Assembly (NCBI GenBank): GCA_022822135.1 | Contig: JAJECH010000039.1 | Span: 1-57,637 of the forward strand | Direction of reading: 5' to 3' | Source: Pseudomonadales bacterium | Lineage (GTDB): Bacteria; Pseudomonadota; Gammaproteobacteria; Pseudomonadales; Azotimanducaceae | DNA length: 57,637 bases | Part shown: piece after piece, positions 15,408-23,993 of the stretch | Numbering within the stretch: position 1 is the first letter of the stretch | Layout of the letters: the number at the start of each line of letters is the position of its first letter | The notes under the pieces: model-generated | Database searches by the model: none | What the model was told of the DNA's origin: nothing | What the model saw: the letters and a program-made list of their open reading frames with translations, nothing else | Made by a program: the position numbers and the translations under genes

Positions 15408-17549
15408 ATGGCTATGAGACTTACCTCTCACTTCTGCAAGTTTCTCCTATGCAGCGCATGCGTGACTTTCGCGTTTGGAGAGGGTACCGATGATCCGCGA
15501 CCACGTGCACAAGCGAAGTACCTCTCCATTGCGCCAGTTGTAGACGGGATCGTCGAAGGTGATCCGGCTTGGCAGGACCTTACGGCGTTGTCTGACTTCA
15601 CGCAGACCATTCCCAACAATGGCACGCCCGCAACATTGGAGACGAAGGTCTACGTCGGTTACACCGATGACTCGTTGCATATTGCGTTCATTGCATATGA
15701 GGACGACCTCAATGACATGAAGCCATCAAGTGCCGGTTGGGAATCTGATGGAGTGGTCGTTGTCATCGATCCATATCAGAGCGAGTTAACAGGAGTCGCG
15801 TTCTCGACCAATCAAACCGGCGTTGAGTGGGACGCATCTCTTTTCAATGGGAATACGGATTGGAACTGGTCGACTGTTTGGGATGCCGAAGCGAAGGTCA
15901 ATGACGATAACTGGAGCGTCGAGATGGTCATACCGTTTACGTCGCTTCAATACCCAAGGCAGGAGGTCCAATCTTGGGGCATCAACTTCAGTCGTTACGT
16001 TAGAAGTCGCAACGAAAACTCCACTTGGGCAGCGATACCTCGTCAGTTTTCAGTATGGCGGCTCGGACTAGCTGGCACGATCGAGAACATTAGACCGCCT
16101 CCATCGAAGCGCAATGTCAGATTCAATCCTTATCTCATTGCCTCACAAGGAGAGGGGCGTGACGCAGATTTGGTTGAACGCTCGGATTTCGGCTTTGATG
16201 TGCTCTATTCGTTGACCCCAACACTCAACTTCACCGCAACCTTTAACACAGATTTCGCTCAGGTCGAGTCAGACCAGCTGCAGATCAATACTGGTCGCTT
16301 CAGTCTGTTCTTTCCAGAAACTCGCCCATTTTTTCTTGAGAATAGCGCGCTTTTCACAATCGGTGTACCACGAGAGACGCTTGTGTTTCATAGTCGAAGA
16401 ATCGGAATTGCACGCGATGGTACCCGGTTGCCGATGGATGGCGGAATCAAACTAGCCGGACATGTAGGACGACAAAATGAAGTCGGCTTTATGTATTTAC
16501 GGGCCGATGATGCAAGCTTCGAAGGATACGAGGATTTTGCAGTCGCTCGATACAGTCGGACATTGACAAATCGATCAAAATTCGGAATTCTCGCTACGAA
16601 TCGCGATTCAGACTCATACCAATCTCAGACCTTCGCCGGTGATCTACAGTGGGGTTTTGGCGAGTACGGCGAAATTCGATCGTTCATCGCAACCTCGCAC
16701 GCTAACGATGGCATTGAACGCGACGATGAATACACATACGCCGTGTACGGCAGCTACAACTCACCCAGGTGGCGGTCGAGTGCGAGCTATCACGAAGTCG
16801 GCGCAGGATTCAATCCTGCGATAGGTTTTGTTCAACGTCGTAATTCGCGAAAAATGCATGTTGCGTCTCGAAGAACCGTCACCCTGGATGGTAAATGGGG
16901 ATTGCGAGAGTGGCAACCACAAAGCAATTACACCGCTTACTGGGATTTCGATGGATATAAGGAAAGCGGGTATCTTCAACTTGACAGCAATTTCGTATGG
17001 AAAAACGGAGCCAACGTTCGGACTTCGATTAACGTAGCTGAAGAGGGTGTTCGTTACCCGTTCTTTATTGCAGGAGAGGAAGTACTGGTCGGTGAGTACG
17101 AGTCACCCGAGCTGAATATTGGTGTAAATAGTCCGTTCGACCGACGCTGGGGAATTGGTGGAGCGTTCGGTGTTGGCGGTTTCTATCAAGGTGATCGCAG
17201 AAGTCTCGTACTCTGGTCGAATTACACCTTCAGTGAACATCTGAATATGTCTGTAGGCTATGACTTTAGCGAAGTTGATTTCCCGAATCTCAACGAACCA
17301 TTCAACTACTCTTTGATGAGGTTCGGATTTCGTTCGGCGTTCACACCAAAAGTCGTTCTTTCCGGTCGATTGCAATACAACGACGCTGACGACATTCTGT
17401 CGGCCAATGTGCGTTTCGCGTGGCTCAGATCCGCCAGTACTGGGTTCTATCTAGTGTATAGCGAAGTTGACGATGGCAGATATGCGGAGAGTTCTCATCG
17501 ACGATCAATCGTGCTGAAATACAGCCACATGTTTGACATGAATTTTTAG
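15408..17549 (+). CDS. DUF5916 outer-membrane protein with CBM9-like domain
   Basis: A 713-residue exported protein. The signal peptide is about residues 1-24 (FCKFLLCSACVTFAFG); a second Met two codons later is an equally good start. Residues 38-230 form a family-9 carbohydrate-binding-like sandwich with VVDGIVEGDPAWQD at its front and the W-D-A-E-A-K-V-N-D-D-N-W-S-V-E-M-x-I-P-F core. The remainder is DUF5916, rich in alternating aromatic strands and ending in MFDMNF, typical of an outer-membrane beta-barrel. It may bind or pass a polysaccharide or amphiphile. It stands alone, with a hydrolase gene following after a 115-base gap. Confidence 0.86.
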   Translation: MAMRLTSHFCKFLLCSACVTFAFGEGTDDPRPRAQAKYLSIAPVVDGIVEGDPAWQDLTALSDFTQTIPNNGTPATLETKVYVGYTDDSLHIAFIAYEDDLNDMKPSSAGWESDGVVVVIDPYQSELTGVAFSTNQTGVEWDASLFNGNTDWNWSTVWDAEAKVNDDNWSVEMVIPFTSLQYPRQEVQSWGINFSRYVRSRNENSTWAAIPRQFSVWRLGLAGTIENIRPPPSKRNVRFNPYLIASQGEGRDADLVERSDFGFDVLYSLTPTLNFTATFNTDFAQVESDQLQINTGRFSLFFPETRPFFLENSALFTIGVPRETLVFHSRRIGIARDGTRLPMDGGIKLAGHVGRQNEVGFMYLRADDASFEGYEDFAVARYSRTLTNRSKFGILATNRDSDSYQSQTFAGDLQWGFGEYGEIRSFIATSHANDGIERDDEYTYAVYGSYNSPRWRSSASYHEVGAGFNPAIGFVQRRNSRKMHVASRRTVTLDGKWGLREWQPQSNYTAYWDFDGYKESGYLQLDSNFVWKNGANVRTSINVAEEGVRYPFFIAGEEVLVGEYESPELNIGVNSPFDRRWGIGGAFGVGGFYQGDRRSLVLWSNYTFSEHLNMSVGYDFSEVDFPNLNEPFNYSLMRFGFRSAFTPKVVLSGRLQYNDADDILSANVRFAWLRSASTGFYLVYSEVDDGRYAESSHRRSIVLKYSHMFDMNF

Positions 17550-17664
17550 GTGTGACGCTTGGGGTGATTTAGTCTATTTCAGGACTCTAGCGACATTTTG
17601 AATCGAGCTTCACGTTAGCGGGACGCGTAGATAATCGCCTGCTTTAAGTTATTCCGGCGTAATC

Positions 17665-18603
17665 GTGCCATTACTTAATGAATACCGCACCCTCCTTGAC
17701 CAGTTGGCGGAGGCTGATGCGCCTTCACTAACCGAAATGCCACTTGAAGCGGCACGCGCAATGTTTCGTGTCGCGCAGCCAACAAGACCAGATATCGTCG
17801 TTGGAAGTGTTTCAGAGCGTGAAATTGAAGGACGCAACGGGTCGATTCCTATTCGAATCTACACACCCGATAGCACTGGACCACACCCAATCACAATGAT
17901 GTTTCACGGTGGCGGATGGGTCATTGGTGATTTAGAGACCGTCGATGCACAGTCGCGTCAGGTATGCAACCAGGTCGGTTGTGTCGTTGTTGCGGTTGAC
18001 TACCGACTTGCTCCTGAACATCGATTTCCCGCTGCTGCGGAGGATTGCTACGATGCAACGGTGTGGACCTACGAGAACGCTTCTCATCTCGGTGCTGACT
18101 CAACTTTGCTCGCGGTCGCGGGAGATAGTGCCGGTGGCAACTTAGCCGCTGTAGTCGCACAGATGGCGCGCGACAACGAGGGACCACCTTTGGTTTTTCA
18201 GCTACTCGTTTATCCAGTTACAAACGGTCATGTTTTTGATACGGACTCATATCGTGAGAATTCCGACGGCTACATGCTCACCGCGGATTCAATGCACTGG
18301 TTCTGGGATCACTACGCGGACGCTCGTGACCGCTCTAATCCCTACGCGTCACCGCTTTGTGCAACTGACCTTTCGAATTTGCCTCCTGCGTTGATTCAGG
18401 TCGCCGAGTTCGACCCACTGCGCGATGAAGGACTTCAATATGCTGAAGCACTGCAAGCCGCTGGTGTCGAAACGCAGTCACGATGTTATGAGGGATTCAT
18501 TCATGGGTTCTTCTCGCACTTCGACACGGTACCGCCAACGCGTGTTGCAATGGATGATGCTTGCATGGCTTTACAAAACATTTTTCATAACGAACGGAAG
18601 TAG
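17665..18603 (+). CDS. alpha/beta hydrolase, hormone-sensitive-lipase type
   Basis: A 312-residue esterase of the HSL (family IV) group. The oxyanion motif HGGG is at 81-84, the nucleophile elbow GDSAGGN has Ser155, the catalytic Asp lies in AEFDPLRDEG, and the His in GFIHGFF near residue 285. No signal peptide, so cytoplasmic. Family members hydrolyse short-chain esters and lactones. It starts at GTG and ends 6 bases before an SDR gene, so the two are likely co-transcribed and may act on the same ester/alcohol. Confidence 0.9.
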   Translation: MPLLNEYRTLLDQLAEADAPSLTEMPLEAARAMFRVAQPTRPDIVVGSVSEREIEGRNGSIPIRIYTPDSTGPHPITMMFHGGGWVIGDLETVDAQSRQVCNQVGCVVVAVDYRLAPEHRFPAAAEDCYDATVWTYENASHLGADSTLLAVAGDSAGGNLAAVVAQMARDNEGPPLVFQLLVYPVTNGHVFDTDSYRENSDGYMLTADSMHWFWDHYADARDRSNPYASPLCATDLSNLPPALIQVAEFDPLRDEGLQYAEALQAAGVETQSRCYEGFIHGFFSHFDTVPPTRVAMDDACMALQNIFHNERK

Positions 18604-18609
18604 AAAATC

Positions 18610-19332
18610 GTGAAAACAGCAGTCGTCATTGGCGTCGGCCCGTTAAACGGACTCGGCGCGCAACTTTCTGTCCGCTTTGCACGACGAGGACTACGCACAT
18701 TCGTTGCTGGTAGGACCCAAGCAAGCGTCGACGCAGTTGTCGCACACATCCAAGAACAAGGCGCTGACGCGATCGGCATAGCGACTGACGCCCGCGAACC
18801 GGAGTCGATTTCTTCACTATTCGATGCGGCAACGGCCGGTGAGAATGAACTTACCCTAGCGATCTACAACGCCGGTAACAACACTCCCGGTCGTATAGCT
18901 GACATGGACCCAGGGTACTTTGAGGCGAGCTGGCGAACTTGCTGTTTCGGCGGTTTTCTGTTTGCGCAACAAGCTGTGAATCGAATGTCATCAAACGGTG
19001 GTACATTGCTTTTCACTGGCGCAAGCGCGTCAATGCGTGGTCGCGCAAACTTCGGCGCATTCAATTCCGGTAAAGGTGCGTTACGGTTAATGGCACAAGC
19101 GCTGGCCAAAGAATGTGGACCAGACGGCATTCACGTAGGGCACGTTGTTATTGACGGGCCGATTGGTGGCGACAAGATCATCAAGGGAATCCCACAATAC
19201 GCCGAGCAAATCGGAGAGGCGGGACTGATCGATCTTCAAGGAATCGTAGATGCGTACGAGTACATGTACGATCAACCGCGACGAGCGTGGACTTTCGAAG
19301 TTGACGTGCGTACTTCCATCGAGAAGTGGTGA
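18610..19332 (+). CDS. SDR-family protein with Phe in place of the catalytic Tyr
   Basis: A 240-residue Rossmann-fold protein starting at GTG. The nucleotide-binding start is IGVGPLNGLG (7-16), NAG is at 88-90, and Ser139 sits in the catalytic Ser position. The Y-x-x-x-K motif reads F151-N-S-G-K155, so the acid/base Tyr is missing while the Lys stays. I recall a related SDR subgroup with an Ala-Phe-x-x-x-Lys motif, so this may be a lineage feature rather than damage. A strong terminator follows at 19409. Confidence 0.82.
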   Translation: MKTAVVIGVGPLNGLGAQLSVRFARRGLRTFVAGRTQASVDAVVAHIQEQGADAIGIATDAREPESISSLFDAATAGENELTLAIYNAGNNTPGRIADMDPGYFEASWRTCCFGGFLFAQQAVNRMSSNGGTLLFTGASASMRGRANFGAFNSGKGALRLMAQALAKECGPDGIHVGHVVIDGPIGGDKIIKGIPQYAEQIGEAGLIDLQGIVDAYEYMYDQPRRAWTFEVDVRTSIEKW

Positions 19333-19408
19333 TTCGAGCAGCTTTAGGGACGGTAAGTAAGCGCTCAATGTCTCGTTAAAGAGGCTAGCAATAACTATCA
19401 GTTAGATT

Positions 19409-19450
19409 AGAAGAAAGCCGCGGAAAACCGCGGCTTTCTTCTTTATTTTT
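19409..19450. terminator. strong bidirectional intrinsic terminator
   Basis: A perfect 15-bp stem, AGAAGAAAGCCGCGG / CCGCGGCTTTCTTCT, with an AAAA loop (19409-19442), followed on the plus strand by TTATTTTTT. On the minus strand the AGAAGAAA arm becomes a T-rich tail. It sits exactly between two converging genes, the SDR ending at 19332 and the MaoC-type gene ending at 19456, and so serves both. Confidence 0.9.
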
Positions 19451-19455
19451 TAGAG

Positions 19456-19863
19456 TTAGTCCACTCGAGCTTGCGCAGTTCCCTTGGCAACCTCGACCCC
19501 GTCCTGGTTTGTCGTTGAAACCGTAAGACTGACTAATCCATTTTCGACTGATTCAACGGTAGCTGTTGATTGCAGTGTGTCCCCAGGAAACACCTGACTA
19601 GTGAATCTAACACCAAATTCCGTGAGGCGACCGTCGCCTACGTAGTTTGTCAACATGCGTCCGGTTAATCCCATCGTTAACATACCGTGAGCAAAAACTG
19701 TTGGATAGCCGGCAACCTTCGTCGCGAAGGGTTCGTCAGTATGTACTGGGTTGTAATCGCCTGACGCACCTGCGTACATCACGATTTGAGTACGTTTTAA
19801 ATCTTCAACGACCGTTTCCGTGTAAGTGTCGCCTACGTTTAGCTCGCTTGCTTTCAGTGTCAT
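19456..19863 (-). CDS. MaoC-type (R)-specific enoyl-CoA hydratase
   Basis: A 135-residue hot-dog-fold protein. The hydratase motif Y-A-G-A-S-G-D-Y-N-P-x-H (near residues 30-42) supplies the catalytic Asp and His, and VFAHGMLTMGL forms the substrate helix. It is followed upstream by a FAS1-like MaoC N-terminal half-protein only 9 bases away. In actinobacterial and related systems such pairs form a heterodimeric hydratase acting on bulky acyl-CoAs, including sterol or branched side chains (family knowledge; pairing here inferred from neighbourhood). Confidence 0.88.
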   Translation of the reverse strand: MTLKASELNVGDTYTETVVEDLKRTQIVMYAGASGDYNPVHTDEPFATKVAGYPTVFAHGMLTMGLTGRMLTNYVGDGRLTEFGVRFTSQVFPGDTLQSTATVESVENGLVSLTVSTTNQDGVEVAKGTAQARVD

Positions 19864-19872
19864 CTTGTTCTC

Positions 19873-20415
19873 CTACTTCTGATCGACTGGTCGTTCGGTA
19901 GATACGCCGACACTTATTGCGGTGACGACCAATTCACCATTCTGATCTCTGTATTCAGTGACAGACTCACGAAATACCAACTTCCCTGAACGTCGTCCAA
20001 CGCGTTCCCACGTTTCACCTGGTCTGGATGAAGCAGTTAAGACATCCCCTACTTTTGGATGTCGATGATAGACGTAGCGCTGTTCCGCGTGTAAGCCACC
20101 GCCTCCACCACCTTGCCGTTTCTTTCTTTCGTCTTCTCCGGATCCGCTTTCCTCGCTCTTGGGTGCTTCACGTCGGATCGCGCTAGTGGGATTCGAACCT
20201 GAACCCATCCAACCAATGCCATCGATACCTGGACGTAGCCCGTAGGTTGGATCAAACTGCGCGCTTGCCTGAACAAACGTAGGCGGAGCGATGATCGCCC
20301 CAGGTTCCGCATTCGCGGCGTAGTCCTTGTCGTAGTAGATTTGATTGCCGTCACCGATTGACCGAGCGAACATCATGATGTGACTCGCCTCAATCGAGAA
20401 TTTATCAACCGCCAT
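19873..20415 (-). CDS. FAS1-like dehydratase, MaoC N-terminal half
   Basis: A 180-residue hot-dog protein of the FAS1-like dehydratase group: FSIEASHIMMFARSIGDGNQIYYD at the start, APPTFVQASAQFDP, then after a Gly/Glu/Lys-rich linker (about 80-105) LHAEQRYVYHRHPKVGDVL. The catalytic D-x-N-P-x-H is degenerate (IGDGNQIYYD), as usual for the non-catalytic subunit. It lies directly before the catalytic MaoC-type gene. The charged, glycine-rich linker is longer than usual. Confidence 0.83.
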   Translation of the reverse strand: MAVDKFSIEASHIMMFARSIGDGNQIYYDKDYAANAEPGAIIAPPTFVQASAQFDPTYGLRPGIDGIGWMGSGSNPTSAIRREAPKSEESGSGEDERKKRQGGGGGGLHAEQRYVYHRHPKVGDVLTASSRPGETWERVGRRSGKLVFRESVTEYRDQNGELVVTAISVGVSTERPVDQK

Positions 20416-20475
20416 TTTTCCTCCTTGCTGGTTAGATGGTTTTTCGCATTGAAATTTCGTCGTTTCGAAATTTCG

Positions 20476-21261
20476 TTAGCTACCTTTGAACTTCGGTGCT
20501 CGTTTTTCGAGAAATGCTCGAATTCCTTCTTTTGCATCGTCGGTCTGAACCAATGCACTTTGCGCGTACTTTTCAAGCATCTGTGCGGCAGCAGTACTCG
20601 CCTCCATCCCAAAATTCACCATCATCTTCATGGTGTGCGGGACAAATGGCGCAAACTCGGCAATATGCACACTCATACTTCGTGCTTCGTCGATGAGTTT
20701 CTCTGGTTCAACGATCCGCGTAATAAGACCGATTGATAATGCACGTTCGGCGGTAATCGGATCGCCCATTAGCAGCATTTCTAGCCCCCAACCTCGACCT
20801 ACGATTCGAGGTAAGCGGGCGGTCGCGCCTCCCCCGGGAATGATTCCTAGTTTGCCCTCGGGCGTTGCGAATCGGGACCGTGGTGTTGCGATACGTAAAT
20901 CGCATCCTAGAGCAACCTCTAATCCGCCACCCATACAAATGCCGTCGATCGCGGCAATTGCTGGCTTCGATAACCGCTCTAACTGATCAGCTAATCCTTG
21001 TACGATAGGTTCGAGCGCCTTCTTAAAGTCACGATCTTTGACTTCGCTTAAGTCTGACCCACTCGCAAACGCACGACCACCAGCACCTGTGATGGTGACC
21101 GTTCGTACCAGATCATTCCGCTCTGCTTCCGCGACCGCATGCTGCAATTCTTCGAGTGTCTCTAGTGAAATTGCGTTGTGTTTCTCAGGTCGATTGATCG
21201 TAATTAACGCCATAGGCGCATCGATTTCGAGACTGATCTGGTTGTAGCTCATATTCGCCAC
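20476..21261 (-). CDS. enoyl-CoA hydratase
   Basis: A 261-residue crotonase with both hydration glutamates: Glu115 in GGGLE and Glu135 in FATPEGKLGIIPGGG. The oxyanion-hole stretch AFASGSDL is at 64-71. It should hydrate trans-2-enoyl-CoA in fatty-acid or branched-acid breakdown. It sits 60 bases before the MaoC-type pair and downstream of a two-component system, in a minus-strand run that begins with a thiolase. It contrasts with the crotonase at 10306, which lacks both glutamates. Confidence 0.9.
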   Translation of the reverse strand: MANMSYNQISLEIDAPMALITINRPEKHNAISLETLEELQHAVAEAERNDLVRTVTITGAGGRAFASGSDLSEVKDRDFKKALEPIVQGLADQLERLSKPAIAAIDGICMGGGLEVALGCDLRIATPRSRFATPEGKLGIIPGGGATARLPRIVGRGWGLEMLLMGDPITAERALSIGLITRIVEPEKLIDEARSMSVHIAEFAPFVPHTMKMMVNFGMEASTAAAQMLEKYAQSALVQTDDAKEGIRAFLEKRAPKFKGS

Positions 21262-21302
21262 CGAAGTGAACGGCGGATTTTAGTTCGTGTGATCTGCCGG
21301 AC

Positions 21303-22619
21303 CTACGGGCTTGTCAACGCAACGTTAGATCTCGCGATCGTTACGCAAACATCGGTACCACCACCTTCGTTTTCTCCGATTGTGATCGACCATCCAAAGT
21401 TGTCACACAGCTGTTTGACAATTGCCAAACCAAGACCACTGTGTCGGTATTCACCGCCACGAGCGCTATCCATTCTGTAAAAAGGTCGGAACACTCGTGC
21501 GCGTTCCTCTTCAGGAATTCCACTACCATGGTCCCGTACGTGGATAGCGACTCGATCGTAGTTGACCACTACGAACAGAGAAACATCACCAGCATGTTCA
21601 ACCGCATTCAAAACTAGATTCGTTACGACTCGACTGAATGCACTCGGCGCCAGTTCGAGCTCGAGTTGGTGTTCTCCTTCCCATTCGATGCGCGTATCTG
21701 CAACAATGCCATCAACTAAAGACGTAAAAAACGAATGAAACGGCACACTCTCTGGAGTTTCTTGTGTACCACGTGCGTATTCGAGTGCGTTTTCGACCAG
21801 TTCATCCATTTGAGAAAGATCATTTGCTAACTGATCGGCAACACTGTCACCGAGTTCATCTCGATTGATCTCCAACGCAAGGCGCATTCGAGTTAAGGGT
21901 GTTCGGATATCGTGGGAAATCCCTGCTAGCAGCGCGGTTCGATTCTCAAGCAATGCAGTGATCTCTTCATACATTTGATTGAGGTTTGTCGTGAGCGTTC
22001 GAATCTCTCTTGGTCCTTCCACTGGGATTAATTCAAATGTTGTTCTTTCACGAAAGCGTTCAGTCGAATTGGAGGCACGTTGCAGAGGTCGAGCGATACG
22101 CCGAACCGCTATATATGAAGCTAGCATGACGATGATTGCTGCAATGATGACGACCGCGAAACCGACGATTTGCTGTGTCAAGTAGGGTAACTCGGACGAA
22201 AAACCGATCTGCAGTTCAAGCGCACCACTTGTCGGATTCGGTAGGTTAACCCAATAGTGCTCCTCGTCTTCGTAAAACGTCACGTCAGTACCGAACCGAT
22301 CGACGAGTGCACCTCGCAATAGCGAGAAATAACTCGCATCCCATGTGGCGGGTGGCATGTCTTGTTTGATCGTACTAACGAGCAAGCCGTGGTCGACAAG
22401 AACTTGAAGCTCAAACTCTGCACGTCGGTCAGCAGGCAGTTCAAAGTACGTATTTGCTGCAAGCTCGATAGTCGCAGCTTGATTGTTTGCCGCTCGTTGC
22501 ATGAGCGGTTGGACGATTAAGGCATTGATGGATAGAAGGGCGGATGCGACAATTGCAGTTGCCGCCAGTGCGAATACCGCCGTGGTACGGGTCAGTAGCG
22601 ACCCGCGGAACTCGATCAC
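21303..22619 (-). CDS. sensor histidine kinase, EnvZ-like
   Basis: The preferred start is GTG 22619, four bases after the regulator stop; a longer frame reaching 22736 would overlap the regulator by over 100 bases. The product is about 438 residues. It has an N-terminal membrane segment (TTAVFALAATAIVASALLSI), a periplasmic sensor of about 130 residues, a second membrane segment (FAVVIIAAIIVMLASYIAV), HAMP, the phospho-acceptor box GISHDIRTPLTRMRLALE, then an ATPase domain with N-box NLVLNAVEHAG, HVRDHGSGIP and SGLGLAIVKQL. It phosphorylates the adjacent OmpR-type regulator. The stimulus is unknown. Confidence 0.92.
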   Translation of the reverse strand: MIEFRGSLLTRTTAVFALAATAIVASALLSINALIVQPLMQRAANNQAATIELAANTYFELPADRRAEFELQVLVDHGLLVSTIKQDMPPATWDASYFSLLRGALVDRFGTDVTFYEDEEHYWVNLPNPTSGALELQIGFSSELPYLTQQIVGFAVVIIAAIIVMLASYIAVRRIARPLQRASNSTERFRERTTFELIPVEGPREIRTLTTNLNQMYEEITALLENRTALLAGISHDIRTPLTRMRLALEINRDELGDSVADQLANDLSQMDELVENALEYARGTQETPESVPFHSFFTSLVDGIVADTRIEWEGEHQLELELAPSAFSRVVTNLVLNAVEHAGDVSLFVVVNYDRVAIHVRDHGSGIPEEERARVFRPFYRMDSARGGEYRHSGLGLAIVKQLCDNFGWSITIGENEGGGTDVCVTIARSNVALTSP

Positions 22620-22623
22620 GCCC

Positions 22624-23436
22624 CTAGGCGTCTGGGCGGAACATGTACCCCTTGCCCCAAACGGTCTTGACGTATTTTGGATCGTTGGGGTTATCTTCGA
22701 TTTTGCTGCGTAATCGTGTAACCCGCACATCGACATTACGTCCAGCGGGCATTTGGTGGCAACCTGTCAATCGAGTGTAGATGAACTCGCGATCAAGCAC
22801 TCGAAAAGGTTCGGTAACAAACAAAGCCAGTAACTCTATGTCAGCCGATGTCAGTCCGACCAGATCACCATCCTTTCGTAATTCTTTGGTGCGCATGTTC
22901 AACTCAAACGAACCGAACGTGTGTACGCGGTCCTGCTCAAGTGATGAACCCTGACGTGAACGTCGAAGTACTGCAGACATGCGCGCCAAGAGTTCTCGCG
23001 GATTGAAAGGTTTGGCTAGGTAATCGTCCGCGCCGATTTCCAATCCTGCGATACGATCATCATCACTACCTTTTGCTGATAGCATGACGATGGGCATACC
23101 GTCGATTTGCTTTAATCGACGCGCAATGGACATGCCGTCTTCACCAGGCAGCATCAAATCGAGGATTAACAGATCAAACGAACGTTTGTAAAGTTCGCGG
23201 TCAAGCCCACGTGCGTTACCAACCGTAACGACTTCCATACCCTCACGGGTAAATAAAGTGGCGAGGGAATCGCGAATGTACGCGTCGTCATCGACGACTA
23301 AAACGCGAGCTCCCGTATATTCCTTCGGGCCGGGAGCAACAACCTGATGGCTATTGCTGTGAGGAATAGCTTCGGCCAGAGGATACTCTACGGACAGGTG
23401 GTCGCGGTTTTCGCGTCTCAATTTCGCGGACCGCAT
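22624..23436 (-). CDS. OmpR-family response regulator
   Basis: A receiver domain with the DDD acidic pocket (VLVVDDDAYIRDSL), the phospho-acceptor Asp in LLILDLMLPGEDG, and Lys in NPRELLAR...LAKPFNP, then a winged-helix DNA-binding domain with RELRKDG, LTSADIELL and RNVDVRVTRLRSKIE..KTVWGKGYMF. ATG 23436 is chosen because GAGGAAG stands about 7 bases before it; a TTG lies one codon upstream. The resulting N-terminal extension of about 40 residues before the receiver is unusual. It overlaps the upstream gene by 86 bases. Confidence 0.9.
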   Translation of the reverse strand: MRSAKLRRENRDHLSVEYPLAEAIPHSNSHQVVAPGPKEYTGARVLVVDDDAYIRDSLATLFTREGMEVVTVGNARGLDRELYKRSFDLLILDLMLPGEDGMSIARRLKQIDGMPIVMLSAKGSDDDRIAGLEIGADDYLAKPFNPRELLARMSAVLRRSRQGSSLEQDRVHTFGSFELNMRTKELRKDGDLVGLTSADIELLALFVTEPFRVLDREFIYTRLTGCHQMPAGRNVDVRVTRLRSKIEDNPNDPKYVKTVWGKGYMFRPDA

Positions 23437-23869
23437 CAATATCTTCCTCGTTCGAATCCACGCGGTGTATCACGATTTCTTCGAGAACGAGTTCTTCTAC
23501 AACGTCGCTCGTCGCCGTAGGCTCTGGACTTATCACTCGACCAAAACGGCGTTCGTGTTTCTCGACCTTGAACTCACCATCGCGCTCAATCCGGCGATGG
23601 ACCTCAAGGAGTAACTCGCGACGTTCAAACGCAGTCAACAGACCAATCTGATTTAGTTTGTCGGTTATCTCCGCGTTGGTATACGAACGATAAACGGGCG
23701 TGTCTACGTCGATCTCACCAAGACGCGCTGAATGCACAACCGTCTGTACAAAATCTTTTGACGCAGCATCTCTAGAGCTGACGTCTTTCTTCGACGGCGG
23801 ATCATCAGCACCGAAAGCAAATGTTCCAAGTGAGACGAACAGAACGCCCAGTAAAGTTTGTGATCGCAT
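23351..23869 (-). CDS. small exported protein of unknown function
   Basis: About 172 residues from ATG 23869, with a convincing signal peptide (RSQTLLGVLFVSLGTFAFGA). A GTG 30 bases upstream is the alternative start. The mature part is highly charged: a helical middle with YTNAEITDKLNQIGLLTAFERRELLLEVHRRIE, then a Glu/Val-rich stretch (VVEELVLEEIVIHRVDSNEEDIDAV) and a basic Ser-rich tail. I do not recognise a family. Overlap of 86 bases with the regulator gene and shared strand suggest co-expression with the two-component system, possibly as a periplasmic accessory to the kinase (inference). Confidence 0.65.
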   Translation of the reverse strand: MRSQTLLGVLFVSLGTFAFGADDPPSKKDVSSRDAASKDFVQTVVHSARLGEIDVDTPVYRSYTNAEITDKLNQIGLLTAFERRELLLEVHRRIERDGEFKVEKHERRFGRVISPEPTATSDVVEELVLEEIVIHRVDSNEEDIDAVREIETRKPRPPVRRVSSGRSYSSQQ

Positions 23870-23993
23870 GTTAGAAGAGAAGTTTAACCCCCTTCTCACG
23901 GATTAAGCCGAGTAAAACATCGGCAAAAAGCTAGTGGCAGTCGGTGCAATACCAATGTACCGCACCGACCCACTAAGTTTACAGCTGCGCTAG

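Noticed and set aside
22620-22736. Longer N-terminus for the histidine kinase beginning at 22736
   Set aside because: It lies wholly within the response regulator's DNA-binding domain and adds residues unlike any sensor; GTG 22619 gives a normal membrane segment near the N-terminus.
23876-23899. Extra N-terminal codons for the exported protein from a GTG at 23899
   Set aside because: They would place ten polar residues before a clean signal peptide that starts at ATG 23869, so the shorter form is preferred.
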